The notes under the pieces: generated by a model
What the model was told of the DNA's origin: nothing
Databases searched by the model: none
Seen by the model: the letters and a program-made list of their open reading frames with translations, nothing else
Part shown: in pieces, positions 1-12,200 of the stretch
How positions within the stretch are numbered: position 1 is the stretch's first letter
Layout of the letters: each line of letters begins with the position of its first letter
Assembly: GCA_008931825.1 (NCBI GenBank)
Contig: QXVZ01003795.1
Location: forward strand, 8,733-58,024
Origin: Phallusia fumigata
Lineage: Eukaryota; Chordata; Ascidiacea; Phlebobranchia; Ascidiidae
Length of the DNA: 49,292 nt
Direction: 5' to 3'
Position numbers and translations under genes: made by a program

Positions 1-1053
1 GTTGTATATTGATTGAACAAAGGTGAAGAGGAGGGGGGGGGGGGGGGGTACAACAACTTGTTAATGATTACCAAGGGAAAGTTTTCAGAGCTGATTTAAA
101 TGTTTGATGCTTACTCTTGTGTCTGATAAAGTGATAGTTTAGATCTTGAGGTAACAAGCATACATTCCAGTGTTAAGTGCTTTTTCTAGACTTTCCCCTG
201 CAGGCTTTTGCCCATGTTCACAAATGTAATGTCACCAGTCATGCTTGTTAATATATTAGGTTTTGCTCTGATACTTACTTTTTCAATCAATACCTGTTCC
301 CGATATTGTACACAAAAGTACTGCAGTCTGATCAGATACCCGAAACTCTGCAGCATATGTTATTAGCATTACATAAAGAAAGTTGAAATGCATAACTTCC
401 ACTGATCCATAAACAGTTGAAAACCAAGATATAAATGGCCTGCAAAGTCTTTTCGATCATTTCCTTAAGTGAGCTACAGCTCGTTGGCAAACTGTGAGTT
501 AGTGGCCAATTGTGGGCCACCTAGTACTTTCTACTGGGCCACACAACCCTTACTTATGTAAGCAGCGTGGTATATGGAAGCTGCATCCTGAGATGGTCAC
601 GGAACTAAAACATGTCCAATGGGAACACATAATTTAATCTCAACAAACAGAACTGTCATTTTATACCCAAAAAGGTTTGAGTATTTAAACAGATACTTCA
701 AATTCATTTTTTTCGCATCAGGCGTCTGGTATTAGCTTGTAGCAAATGTTTTATTGCATGTGGGGCTCCAGTTATGACTAATGGAGAGTTTGTGCCTTGG
801 TAATAAAAGTTTATTAACCACTGAAGTAAATCAAATCCTGAAATTCATCCTAAAATTTAGGAAAAATTATGCTGAGAATGTTATATTGTAAAATAAACAT
901 TGAAGCAGATATATAGGCAACTTCAACAGATGGCAGATTAAGTCATGTTGGTGTCAATGGATTGGTGACTTGTGCTTGCCTTGTAGTCCCTCAAGTTGTT
1001 AACTTCTTTAAACTGGGTCCAAATGGAATGAAGTTTTAACTTATTGTTTCCAG
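1..1053. other. PDPK1 intron, no gene seen
   Basis: AT-rich sequence with a G homopolymer of about 16 bases near 34-48. I looked for the preceding PDPK1 kinase exon on the + strand and did not find it, so it lies outside the window. Open frames here are short and show no recognisable motifs. Confidence 0.5.
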
Positions 1054-1188
1054 AAAACTGATCCCACTAGCCGCCTTGGAAGCAAAGAGACTGGTGGATT
1101 TGATGAACTGCGCAACCATCCCTTTTTTGATATGATTGATTGGACAAACCTACCAGAACAGGTGCCGCCAAGAATAGCAAAACCATCT
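1054..1188 (+). CDS. PDPK1: PDPK1 exon: end of kinase domain
   Basis: An acceptor (...tttccag) precedes 1054 and a donor (gtaagt) follows 1188. The 45 codons open with KTDPTSRLG and include LRNHPFFDMIDW and VPPRIAKPS, matching the C-lobe end of PDK1, where the AGC-kinase RLG and HPFF motifs sit. Phase 0 at both ends. Confidence 0.92.
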
Positions 1189-4100
1189 GTAAGTTTAGTA
1201 CCAACATTTTTTCCTAACCTCAATCAGTATTCATCACCTATCACAGTTTTTTCTACCTTAATACCAAATCGAATTCCCGTTTTTGTAAATTTTGAAGTTT
1301 TACATTAGTAACAACATTTACATTAGTAGTACACCAATCAACAAAGCAGCATGTTGTCCACTTAATAGGTAAATCAGAATACATCCAAGTGTCAGTTGTC
1401 CACAACTGCTTGATCTACGTACTTTGTGAATAAAACTCTTCAAGCTGATAGATTGAGTTGTTTTTATGGAATATAATGTAACACGTTTTTTCTCAGTTGC
1501 ATTATTCTGTTTGCTGTCAAACTTTTACAGGAACCTTGAATACTCAGACACAAAGAATTTATAGCACATTACTGAAACTGCATATGAAAGAGTCATTTAG
1601 AGTTTGTTTTCTGGTTTGCTACGGCTCAGCCGAAGCTTACTGCTGGTCAACTATTGGTTAGTGTGACTGGGGTTTGCATCATGCTTTTGACATCGGGATT
1701 GTAATTGGCATGATGTAGGAAATGATTAGGTTAGAATAAAAATAGAAATCTGAAACTTTTTGTTTCATTTTTAAACTGATAAACTGATCATGTTCAAAAA
1801 CATCACTACTATTCAGAAATTGCATGTGTGTGTGGGGACCCATATGTTTATTCTAGGAGAAACAATTATGTTGTAAAAAGCCCAGGGAATTAGGGACCCA
1901 ATGCAATGCAGGTATTGAATTTATCCAACATAATAAAAGAAATGGTAGATGTGGTAAACATCATTTATGGGTGTAGTGTATGTAAAATAAAAATTTGGAG
2001 AACACCACCTCTCGTATTATGTTTTGTTTAAAAATAGTAATGCTCTAAGTACTTAAAATTCTTGTCTGATATTGGGATAGCTACGAACTTTTCCATTATT
2101 GTATGTTGCTAAAATGCGGAATAAGCATGATTTTGAATCTACCGGTTATGTGCAACCCGTAGCATGCGGCACATTTGAGAATGGCACTAGAGTTTTTGCA
2201 AAACTTGTGGTCACAGTATATAATATAGTAGTCTTAAGCATGGGCCAGTCAGTGGGTGGCGTTGACATTGTAGCAAGATTACTTGCTAAAAATGGCCTTT
2301 TTCAATTTTGTCTTTGAGCATACAAACAAAGGTGTTAATAAATCTTCTAGTTTTTTGTAAAGACTTTTATTGAAGGTAACACAACTGTTGTTTTATATTG
2401 GATTGCTATGGTGTGGTGTTTTCTAAAATCTGTATTGTGTTATGTCCTAACTACAATGATTACAATGAACAATTGTTTTTGAAACATCCATGCCAGTTTT
2501 GAAAGGAGGACCTACATGTTGCTCGCTGGATACCGTATACCAATGGAGTTGATAATATCAACTTTAAATTTATTAGGCCAACACTATTCTAATTTTAAAT
2601 TTTTTGTTTAAAATCAGTAATTGACTTTTTTTAATAAGGGGTTAGAATAATTTTTGTGTACTTAGACATGCCTTTTTTGAAAATATGTACCTAAAAATTC
2701 TGGTCAAATATGGCCTGTTCTGTTATTAAGGTGTCAAAGCCTAGGCTGACGGTTCAAACCTTGTCCACATATAATCCCCAGAGGTTGAATTATGTTACCA
2801 TTGAAATCTTCAAACAACTATTTTCTACAGACTTTAGAGGATGATGGTTATCCAACATTTATGCAGAAAAAAGGCATTGAAAGGTAACCTAATTATTTTT
2901 AGTTGCCTTGTATCACTTAGGTCCTTTGTTTAAGATTTTTACAGTGTAGCTGCAGTGCATTTAACCTTGATCCACCAATTGATTTAAAGGTTACAATGTA
3001 GTGATCCGGATGATGTTGATGGTTATGGATTAAGCATGATGATGTCAGATGAGGAACGGTTTCGCCGTTTAGATCTACAAAGCAAAACCAAGTGGCAAGT
3101 AGATTTTACAATATGACATGAAAATTACCAAATGCAGTAACAATGACATTATCAGCAGTTTTATTTTGACAAACATAGGGAACATTTATACAATTGTTCT
3201 TTTATCATTTTATTCAGTTGATCATACACTTACCTGATCACCTACAGTGTGTATTCTTACTAAAGGGGATCTTTAATTTTATTTGAATATTTTGTTTAAA
3301 ATTCACAAATGCAATTTAAAATCTTAAATATGTTTTTAAAGATTGGATTTTTGCAAAACAGGTTTGGTTACCACATATATTCTATATTACTGTGGTTTAA
3401 AAATTTTGTTTTAACCATTTTTATGGCTCATATCCTTTTTTACCATATTTGTGCTCATACATTTATTCCAGGTAAAAAGATGTCCCCATAAAGTATTAGA
3501 ACATGTGTGTGTGTGTGTGTGTGTGATAACGAAATAGTAAGAAATTGCGACATGGGTACCCTCCAATCAATGAGCTTACATTAACTTTGAACACCTAGAT
3601 ATATGGTTTACACTGCAGTAAATACAGCACAGACTAAAAGTCCCCTGGTACCTAAAACTTCTTTTAATATAGACAACTTTCACTTAATGGATATGGAAAG
3701 GTATCATGGGGTAAAACAGTTGTTAGATATGCATTGTATTTGTAGGGACAGCTACTCAACAGGTGGACTGATTCTAAAGCAAGGTGCTCTTCAAAAGAAG
3801 AGAGGGTTGTCTTTAAAAGTTAGATACTTTTTGTTAACTGACACCCCTAGGCTGGTTTACATAGACCCAGATACAATGGAACCAAAAGGAGAAATACCAT
3901 GGTAAGTAAACTGGCACAAACAATCCATTGACAAAAATAGGGCAGGGAAACTGAGTCTAGTAGAGACCAGCAAATGAACGAATGCTTAAATGTCTTAAAA
4001 CTCTCTTGCACACAGAAACTATTGCAGAGGTAAAACATTTCTGTTGCCTATCCAACTTTAACATGACACCATGTAACTTGATAAATCACGCTTCCCTAAA

Positions 4101-7100
4101 ACTAATGGCTGTATGTTGAAGCAGAAAACATGCCATGAAATTAAAATTTAGAGAATTTAAACAAAAAGTGATTGTAAAATCTATAAATACAAGTGCACAA
4201 TTATGTTTAGATTTTTTGTGTACTTTAATAGGAAAAACAATATTTTAATAATCTTTTTATCATAATGGAACCCCTATTCAAATTAACAGTGTTTGGTGTA
4301 ATCTGTTGTGCTGTACTGGTTGTGTGTTAGCATTCACTATCAAAAGTGTGCACGTAAAAGTTCTACATACTCTGTCAATGAGTCTTTGTTTCAGGTCAAA
4401 TCAATTGCAGACAGAAGTAAAGACATTTAAAGTGTTTTTTATTCATGTGGTAAGAAAACGAATTCTGAACTTTTACCCAATTTTTTGTACTGTTTTCAAT
4501 TAAATTTGATTACCTTGTAATTTTTTTGTTTCATCTGATCATTGCAACCCATAAAAAGGAAACACAATGTTTCCAATCAGTTTATGAACTCCTCGGTGTC
4601 TGTTATCTTGGTCACTTCAAGGCCACATGGCAATGTTTCCCAATCTGTGGTCCCACTGATAATATGCTTAGGTATTCCAGGTAGTATGCAAGCACCTCTC
4701 TCACCATAAATTAAACTGTTCTTCACTGCATTATATCATTCAAATCAGAAAATAAGAAGTTATCTGATTGTAATTGTTTTTTTCTGGAAATAAGGTGGTA
4801 TGTAGCGACAGTGTGTTACCTCCAAATGGCATACAACAACAAAGGGGTTGGGATAAACTACCCTATTGGTTGTAAACCTCTGAAATAGTCAACCTTGAAT
4901 GGACTTTGTTGACTCATTACGGTGTAAAAATGTGTTGAAGTATTATGTGTATTCACAGTATCCTAAATTTTGATGGGTCCCCTTCCACGAGGGGACACAT
5001 ATTATTTTTACTCTGTTTATTTCTTTATTTGTTTTTTCTGTCTAACACGAGTTTGTTCCCATGTTTTGGTCACGAAAGCGTCGTCAAAATTTATTCAAAT
5101 GTTCACACATGATAGATGGGTATCTGAAGTTGTGCACTGACAACTTTTTACCCATCAGTTCACCCACAGGTCCCCAAAACGTGAAATGTAAAAACCGGCT
5201 ATATTTAACAAAGTAAGTTATCTAAAAGTTTTCTATTTTAATAGCTGGTACAATGCAATGTATTTTGTGACTTTAGTTTTGATTTACCCATTTTTACCTT
5301 TTTAACCCCAAAAATCATTTTTTTTTGCATGAGCTTGTTCCCACGTTTTGGTCAAGGAGTCGTTCCAATTTCTTTATATTTTCACACATGATAGATGAAG
5401 TTGTGCACTGACAACTTTTTACCCCAATTCACCCACAGGCCCCCAAAATGTAATTTTTTTAAAACAGCAATATTTAACAAAGTAAGTCACCTAGAGTTTT
5501 CCTATTTTGAGTTGATACAATGCAAAGTATTTTAAAGTATTTTGTGACTTTAATTTGGATTCACCTATTTTTTACCTTTTTAACCCCAAATATTTAGTTT
5601 TCCGTTTACCCGCCCTTTACTTCAGACATACTAATTCAAATGTATTGAAATTTAGGACGTAGATATGTAGGGTGCTGTCTATTGGATGTTTGAAATTTTA
5701 GCCTGATCGGTAAAGTATTCACGTATATAAGAGCTGGCTGTTTTGCCCAAAATTTAAAACGACCGGACGCTAGGCACTGATTGTTTATAGGGTGTGGCGT
5801 TTCATTTTATTTGTCCTGTTTTATGACAGATGAAGCCCACCTGTTTATATTACATCACTGGATTAGGTGATTGCATAGTGTAAACCAAAATGTGTCTGCT
5901 AAAAGCCAAGGGGGCCCTAGAATCTAACCACCCATGCTAAGGAAAGAGGGTGGGGTTCTTACATAAATGACTTGCAAACAAAAGTCCCATTTTGGGGCAT
6001 GAAGCTACCATCAGAAAAAGTTCTTTGGTTTTTTACATTATTATTTATGGCACTTTTTTAAAATTTTGCATTTCAGGGTCTTGTGGGGCAAAACGTTGTC
6101 AGCGCACAAATTCAAATGCCTGTCCATAGTGTGAAAAAATAGGTTTTTTAGTAATTTGAAGGATTCTTTCTTGACAAAAAGCTGCAACAAAAAAAATCAC
6201 CCATATTAGAGGCATGAATGGGGTGAATCTAAATTAAACTCTCAAAATGCATTTTAATTCTGGCAATGTATGAAACTCATAGGTCATTTGCTAAACAAAT
6301 ATAGCAGTTTTACAAATCAGTTATTACACCACAAACCTTTTGTGTTTACCAAGATAATGTTCAACCTGATTAAAACTACCATCTGTTTACATTTGTGGTG
6401 TGCACAAGCATGAAAAATGTTTGAAAAAAAATTACATTTTATGGACAAACTGCACAGTAGGAAAAAATATTTGCGTCCTTTTGGAAGGGGGTCAAAAATA
6501 TTGAATGTTGCAGCCTATAATTTCCACATAAAACTGAACCTAAAAATAAGGTGACAAATGAAAAAAAGAATACAAAAACCATACAAGAATGTAATTTTTA
6601 ATGGGTAGTTACATTTAAAATCTGCCTAGTCAAAATTTCCTTGTTGCTGTTCAAATCCCCCAAACTAGTTTAAAATTGGTATGACTCAATTGTATTTTTA
6701 TTGGTCCCCTACGATGAAGGGGGCATGTATTGTTTTTACTCTGTTTTTTTTATTTCTTTTTTTTGTCGAATGAGAGTTTGTTTCCTAAAAACATCACTAC
6801 TATTATGTAGAAACTGCATGTGTGTGATAACCCACACATTTATGCTACCAGAAACAATTATGTTGTAAAATTCCAATGTAATTCAGGTATAAAATATATA
6901 TCCATTGTAATAAAAAAATAGGTACATGTGGTAAACATCGTTTAGGGGTGGCAGTATATGTGAAATGAAAATATGGAGAATGCAACCTCTTTACTTTAAT
7001 TCCTGAATCTGAACTCTACTTAACTAGAAGGGTGGCTTACCATATGTAGACATTCAATATACACTATTACCTGATTTAAAAAGAGGATATATTTTCTACT

Positions 7101-8098
7101 TTGATGGGGCTAGAGGGGTAACTACGAGGGATTCAGGGTAAAACACAGCAATCAATGTACCACCATGGCATGTTAGACAAACTGTCCAAATTTCACCTAA
7201 CTCTAACATTGTTTCGAAATTTGACCCACTTTAGGGGGCTGGTGGGGTAACTGATGGGGCTAAGAAATCAATACACTGCAACGGCAAGTTGTACAAACTG
7301 TTCAAATTTCACATAATTTGGACATTGTTTAGTAATTTAACCCATATTAGGGGGTTAGTGGGGTAACCGCTGGGGCTATTTGGTAAACTGTAGCAATCGA
7401 TACAGCACAATGGCCCAACCTAAAATGTATTAAATTTTTTTTCAAATTGGAGATTGTTTAAAATGTTAACCACCAGAGGGAGCCACAAAACAACCACTAG
7501 GGCCTCATGCTTATTAAGTTGTTAATATGGCCAGACTTGGACCACCACCCACTGAACTTTCATTCAACTGGGAAGTGGTTCGTACTCCATTCATTTGTGA
7601 CAAAGCATGCAAAACGTTTGAAAAATGTTTTACCCTTTTGGGGCTAGCGGGTAACCACTAGGGCTATGGGGTCAAATGAAACAGAGGGCACAACTTCATG
7701 ATCCTATCTACCAGCTGTAAAAGTTTCATCCAAATCCACCTAACATTTTATGGCAAATGACATGGACAAGCTCGGGGTAAAAAAAGGAAAAACAAACAGA
7801 GTGAAAACAATGTGTCCCCTTCAGGAAGGGGACCCATGATAACCATCATTAGTGTTTTGGGTCCACATTCCCCTTAATTTGTTTAGACTAGTAGATGATA
7901 AATTTCCACCCTCTCTGGCTGCACAAATTAAATGTTACACATGTTTTCCTTAAAGTACGAAGATTGTTTACCAATTATTTTTATTAATTTTAGCCTGGAA
8001 GAACATACCATTTAATAGACAAAACTGGCAATGCTATTAAATGGTGTAAAAAAATTGAAGAAGTTAAAGAACATTTTATCACACATGTGAAACAATAG
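1054..8098 (+). CDS. PDPK1: 3-phosphoinositide-dependent protein kinase 1, 3' part of gene (6 exons, 5' end outside window)
   Basis: PDK1 is the AGC-family Ser/Thr kinase that phosphorylates the activation loop of AKT, S6K, SGK and PKC at the plasma membrane or in the cytosol. Visible exons join as 1054-1188, 2831-2883, 3002-3098, 3633-3901, 4395-4449 and 7994-8098, giving 237 residues and a stop. Exon 1 carries the end of the kinase domain (RLG then HPFF), exons 2-3 an acidic linker, and exons 4-6 the PH domain, with landmarks GEIPWS, VKTFKVFFIH, RTYHLIDKTGNAIKWCKKI as in vertebrate PDK1. By my alignment from memory, the human PIP3-contact residues K465 and R474 are kept and R472 is Lys. The N-terminal kinase exons are not in the window. 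The exon 3/4 junction is the least certain. The gene converges on the transporter gene on the other strand. Confidence 0.9.
1793..2012 (-). repeat. Hairpin-end family, 5' block (B) copy
   Basis: On the minus strand this reads as the B block found at 12894-13095, 33020-33240 and elsewhere. Shared words are GGTCCCCACACAC.., ACCTGCATTGCATTGGGTCC and GTGGTGTTCTCC. It lies in a PDPK1 intron. The stretch from 2013 to 2830 after it holds nothing I can assign. Confidence 0.75.
2831..2883 (+). CDS. PDPK1: PDPK1 exon: linker
   Basis: This 53-base exon lies between ttctacag and gtaacc. It reads TLEDDGYPTFMQKKGIE plus two bases, and continues the frame of the previous exon. It corresponds to the poorly conserved acidic linker between the kinase and PH domains. 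The flanking splice sites and the fit of phase to the next exon are the main support. Confidence 0.75.
3002..3098 (+). CDS. PDPK1: PDPK1 exon: linker with SDEER-type motif
   Basis: It reads SDPDDVDGYGLSMMMSDEER then FRRLDLQSKTKWQ. The SDEERFRRL part resembles the SEDEKRLLLEKQ stretch before the vertebrate PDK1 PH domain. Two acceptors 12 bases apart (exon start 2990 or 3002) both keep the frame and differ by four residues. The donor is gtagat after 3098; a weaker in-frame alternative lies at gtggca a few bases earlier. Confidence 0.72.
3504..3524 (+). repeat. (GT)n microsatellite
   Basis: About ten GT/TG units in a row inside the intron before the PDPK1 PH-domain exon. Confidence 0.9.
3633..3901 (+). 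CDS. PDPK1: PDPK1 exon: first half of PH domain
   Basis: The frame is open through YHGVKQLLDMH, GGLILKQGALQKKRGLSLKV and PRLVYIDPDTMEPKGEIPW, the beta1-beta4 part of the PDK1 PH domain. The 3' end is a strong donor (g|gtaagt) splitting the Trp codon. The 5' end is uncertain: 3633 (after acag) fits the phase of the previous donor, while 3701 would fit if the alternative donor in the previous exon is used, removing about 23 unconserved residues. Confidence 0.8.
4395..4449 (+). CDS. PDPK1: PDPK1 exon: PH domain middle
   Basis: An acceptor (gtttcag) and donor (gtaaga) bound 55 bases. The first base completes the split Trp codon, then SNQLQTEVKTFKVFFIHV follows. This aligns with WSQELRPEAKNFKTFFVHT of vertebrate PDK1. 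Phase 0 at the 3' end. Confidence 0.92.
4973..6300 (-). mobile_element. Hairpin-end family copy, A-type, degenerate
   Basis: It starts with the hairpin end in inverse orientation (GGGTCCCCTTCCACGAGGGG at 4976), then two tandem copies of the A block (about 5040-5320 and 5325-5600). Each has ATGATAGATG, GTGCACTGACAACTTTTTAC, ACAAAGTAAGT and TTGGATTCACC-like words. Weaker A- and D-like words appear to 6300 in both orientations, suggesting nested or rearranged copies. The far boundary is not sharp. No TSD was identified. Confidence 0.6.
6699..7842. mobile_element. Hairpin-end family element with hairpin ends at both sides
   Basis: The left end (GGTCCCCTACGATGAAGGGG, then TTTTTACTCTG) and the right end (hairpin 7814-7833, preceded by CAGAGTGAAAACAA) are inverted copies of each other over roughly 45 bases. 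Between them lie an inverted B block (6786-7000), a junction at about 7005-7015, a forward 5' block (ACTAGAAGGGTGGC) and about three tandem units of the 130-base minisatellite (about 7110-7400). It lies in the last PDPK1 intron, 150 bases upstream of the last exon. Confidence 0.65.
7814..7833 (+). repeat. Terminal hairpin of the family
   Basis: GTCCCCTTC then AG then GAAGGGGAC: a perfect 9-base-pair stem with a 2-base spacer, followed by CCATGATAA. The same structure marks the right ends at 20553, 27549, 34922 and 38800. Confidence 0.85.
7994..8098 (+). CDS. PDPK1: PDPK1 last exon: PH C-terminal helix and stop
   Basis: After the acceptor attttag the exon reads PGRTYHLIDKTGNAIKWCKK, then IEEVKEHFITHVKQ and a TAG stop. 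It aligns with PNRTYYLMDPSGNAHKWCRKIQEV of human PDK1, including the Trp-Cys of the PH C-terminal helix. It ends a few residues earlier than the human protein. The 3.5 kb intron before it is mostly repeats. Confidence 0.93.
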   Translation, partial: PGRTYHLIDKTGNAIKWCKKIEEVKEHFITHVKQ

Positions 8099-8192
8099 GT
8101 TAGTAATAGGTTAAATTGTACACGTATGTATGGATTGCTCCTTTCTCTAATAATAATTAAATTTCGCAGGTTCAATTGCAAGACTACAAAGA

Positions 8193-8198
8193 AATAAA
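8193..8198 (+). terminator. Polyadenylation signal AATAAA for PDPK1
   Basis: A canonical AATAAA sits 95 bases after the PDPK1 stop codon and is the first one in the 3' flank. It is a plausible cleavage signal for a short 3' UTR. No cDNA evidence is available here. Confidence 0.55.
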
Positions 8199-8945
8199 GA
8201 TTTTAATTTCCCAAGTCACTACATTTTGGCTCTGTTAACATTTTCACCTAACAATGCATATTTACTGTTGACTGTTTTCCCAAATAGTGTCATGCCACAC
8301 AAACAAATGGTTTATTTTTTCGCAGTTGTGGATGCCAGTTTGCTATGTTTTTGGCAGCATATATATATGTTTACCCATTTGGCTTATTTGATAAGTTTCT
8401 TATGCTAAAAATTACCATTTTAGGCTGATTACTAGATCTAAATCTTTTAATGTAATTCTAAAAAATGTGTCGTTGCGAAAGTGGTAACCCACAGTGCGTT
8501 TCTGAAAAAATGTAATTGTGTTTGAGACTTCATTCAAAGTTGTTCAAAATGTCTAGTTTTTGATGGTTTTAAAGTATCTTAAAAAATGTCATTAGTTGTC
8601 CATGTTTGCAAAGGTTTCAGTGCGACATATTAATTTTCCACTACTCTTCTCTTCACTGTTATTTTATGGGCACTAGAACAGAGTTATATGTATTTACAAG
8701 CTTGCAGTGTTTTAAATGTTTACATCGCTTTTTTCATGAAGAGGCTAGATGACTTTGCCTGCAGTCCTTGGGTTGCCAACCCCTGACACAAATACCATAG
8801 TGCCTGTATTCCAAATGAAGCTTGGCAATAAAGTACAAGCAATATTGATGAATGTTGGTTTGTACTCAATACCACCACAACATAGAATTCTAGACAAGAA
8901 CTACTAAGATTCCAGAAATGGTTCATTCCCCACGTTCACAGCACC

Positions 8946-8951
8946 TTTATT
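8946..8951 (-). terminator. Candidate polyadenylation signal for CAT gene
   Basis: AATAAA on the minus strand lies about 137 bases past the stop. Another AATAAA (9084-9089) overlaps the stop codon itself and would leave almost no 3' UTR if used. The two convergent genes therefore have polyadenylation signals on opposite strands within about 0.75 kb. Confidence 0.4.
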
Positions 8952-9087
8952 TTCTAGAAAAATCCATGGACATGTAATAAATTTAAATGGTAGGTTATTT
9001 TTATGTACACTTGCTTCTCAGTGACATTTGAGTATAGCTGAATTCGTTAGTTTTATCATTTAATATCACTTGTTAACTTACATTTTA

Positions 9088-9206
9088 TTAAAGAAGAACC
9101 TCTGCGAGGTGTGCATCGTCAGATATAATCGACTCCTGCTCTTTCGTGTTTGGTGTCTTTCTTGCAGAACTGTTATGAAATCCATATCCACCATAGATAA
9201 CAAAAC
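9088..9206 (-). CDS. SLC7A1/2/3-like: CAT transporter exon 14 (C-terminus and stop)
   Basis: It reads [20 protein letters not shown] and continues to AEVLL and TAA. GFxIYxGYG is the last span of CATs (GFIIYFGYG in human). The cytosolic tail is short, about 27 residues. Confidence 0.95.
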
Positions 9207-12200
9207 CTAAAGTAGAGGTTGAAAACAAATAATTTCAAAATTGTCACACTCAAGAAGCAAAATTATAAAAACTAGTATATTTGTTCACAGGAAAAGCGAT
9301 TAATGCACTGAAAGTTAGGTAATACGTTGTATTGTTCAGAATGAAACATGTAACTTACCAATACCCATCCACACAGCAAACCTAATCCAAGTCTCAGAGC
9401 TTAACTCACACATCAAATATACATTGCAGATTGTGGAGAGAACCGGTAGCAAAGGTAAACAAGGTACCTAAAGTTATATTAAACAATGTCAACAAACTTT
9501 ACAACAAAGGTAAATTGTTTCTGGCTTGTGAAAAGTGAGGTAAATCAGCCAAAAAAGGTACAACACTACAAGGTTGCATATATGTGAATAAACATTTATT
9601 CATGATGATCCTGGCCGGGAAAAATCGAGGGTATAAGGAATGTTTGACAGCCAGCCATTGGAGTAACGTAAAAAGAATACTGTAGGCATATTACTATTTT
9701 AAGATTCATCATTTGGAACATAAAGATTTCCATGCCGTCAAACATTTGTATGCAATCACTAAGCTTCCACTGGATTATTTTAAGACCTTTTAGTTATCGC
9801 ACAACTACTATAGGCTTTTTACGTAGAATTCAGTGGAAATTGTAGAAATAGGTGTTGTATATTTTTTCTTCAGGAAAGGGGACCCATAATACTTTGACAG
9901 TATAGCCCCATGGTTTCAGTATAGCCCCCCACTAGCCCCCTGAAATGGGTCAAATTATTAAAGATTGTTTAAATTGGATGAAATTAATCCTCTGAAAATG
10001 GGTCAGGTTTCTTAGTTTTTTGATGGTCATCAACTCAACAGATTTACATGAAACTTATTTAAGATATCTGATACAATTTGAACATGTATCTAGATCGATG
10101 CGTAATCCTCTACTATGCATGTATGGGACCCATTCGTTTCTGCTTGCAGAAACAATCATGCCAAAAAAGCTTAGGTAGTGATAGTGTATATGGAGTGGCA
10201 ATATGGTGTTAGACAACACCATTTACCAAAAAATTTTAAATTTAAAAAAAATTGAAACAAAAAGATCAGCAACATGGCATTTACAACCTCTATCAATGGC
10301 ACACATCAAAGTTTAATTTTACAAGCTAAATAAATGGCAAGCAGCCGTAAAGAAAGTCAGTTTTGTATGTAAATCAGAGGTAAACTATTAACCGCTTGGC
10401 TGCGTCTGTTGCTCAAAATGTTATTACTCCCTACACATTACAAGGAGTTGCCTTTACTTCACACAACAAAATAGTAATCACATGCTGACCATGCGGTAAT
10501 AAAGTAGCTGTGATTCACTATCTTCCATATCACGATGTAACAAACATAGAAATGACCAAACAGCAATTACAGCTCAACATTAGTCAGCCAAACCCGGCCT
10601 GCCTAATTCTGCGTAATATGGCATGAACTTGTCAATGCATTGTGGGCAGAGCAGTTAGTGTTTTAGATATTGGCTACAAGAAAATATTAGCAAATCAGAT
10701 TGAAATTTAAGCAACCAATGAGAAACATCCCATACTTGGGCACAAGGGGTAGGTTTATCAGCATGTCAGGTCCCTGCAATGTATCTGAGGTATAACCTAA
10801 TCATAGATAACAATTGGTATTTAGAAAATTACAACTGTTTCTAAGTCTTTTTAAGTCTGAAATGAAATCTGCAGAGTTATGGAAGTGATGCCAATAAAGA
10901 AAACAAGTTGTTATTTTTCATTTTTAAGCCCACTTGAATATCTCTTGTGCTACAACATCTGATGACTGCAATAAATCATACTTGTACAATTATATATTAT
11001 CACAAAGCGACTTTATGTAGCTGGACAAGCAATTGATTCGGTGATATACAGGAATAAGATTAGCTATTAGTACCACTTTTTGGAAATGTGAATTTATTTG
11101 CTTGAATAGTTCAGAAATTACCGAAACCACAAAAGGCAGACTATGTTATGGTGAAAATATCTTTCGACTTCACATTGGGGTTTCTACACAATCACATGAT
11201 GAAGTTGTCATCAGTGATTTTACAAGCTTGTTTGTAAATGTTAATGAATATTATATGTGCTCCAATGTTTATTTGTTACTGTAGACGAAGGATGATGGAA
11301 AGAATGACGTGTAAATTTCAGCTCATGCTTGTCTTGAAACGTTTTTTTGTTGTCTTTTCTTAACAAAGTCACTATAGCTTGAGAATGTACTTTGTGACTT
11401 GCAAATGCGATTCACTGTTTTCTAGAAGATTTGATTGTTTTTTTGAAAATAATATGGGTAGCTTGCTGCCTACCTCCATAATTTCCCCAAATTTTGCCAC
11501 TGACCTTACACATCAACACTTTGAATACAATTACATTTGGATCAGTATGTCTGAACTAAAGGGCAAGTAAAAAAGGTGAATCCAACCAAATATTACAAAA
11601 TCCTTGCATTGTACCAAATATAAAGATAGAACACAGTTAGGTAACTGCGTCATAAAGTATTGCTGTGTTTTCATTTTTCCGTTTTGGGACCCAGTTTATT
11701 AACGAACCAACTAGGATCAAAAAGTACATATATCCACAAATATATAATGTACATCTACAATTCTATAATACCTATGGTGCATACTTACCTTAAAAGAGCA
11801 GTAAGTAGTGCTTTGCTTTTGGCGACTAATAATAAGAAGTAGAAGTATTATAAGAAAGCATGTCAAACCACAGACTGTCACCAAACAACTTTTTGATATG
11901 TGAGCATGGTTGGCAACTGTTGCACACAAAATAAAAGACAGGCAACCTAACATAAAACAAAGCATAAGATTAGCAAAACAATAACTGTTCCTACATTCCT
12001 ACAAAATTACCAATTGCAACAACACAACGGTACACCAAAGTACTGGATGGTTTGGTAGGTGTAGAATTTTTTGGAAAAAAACAAAAGTCAATGAAGGTGG
12101 CATGAGACTTAGCAACCAGTTCCCTCGATACAGCACATGATTGATCTGGCTGATATCTAAAATATATGTAGACTGTTTATTATGTTTCTAACCATCAATT

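Larger units (their letters stand above)
8099..9087. other. Intergenic region between two convergent genes
   Basis: It holds both 3' UTRs and no further coding exon that I can recognise. Around 8765-8800 a GGGTTGCCAACCCCTGA motif resembles the end of hAT-type elements seen elsewhere, but no partner end was found. Confidence 0.6.
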
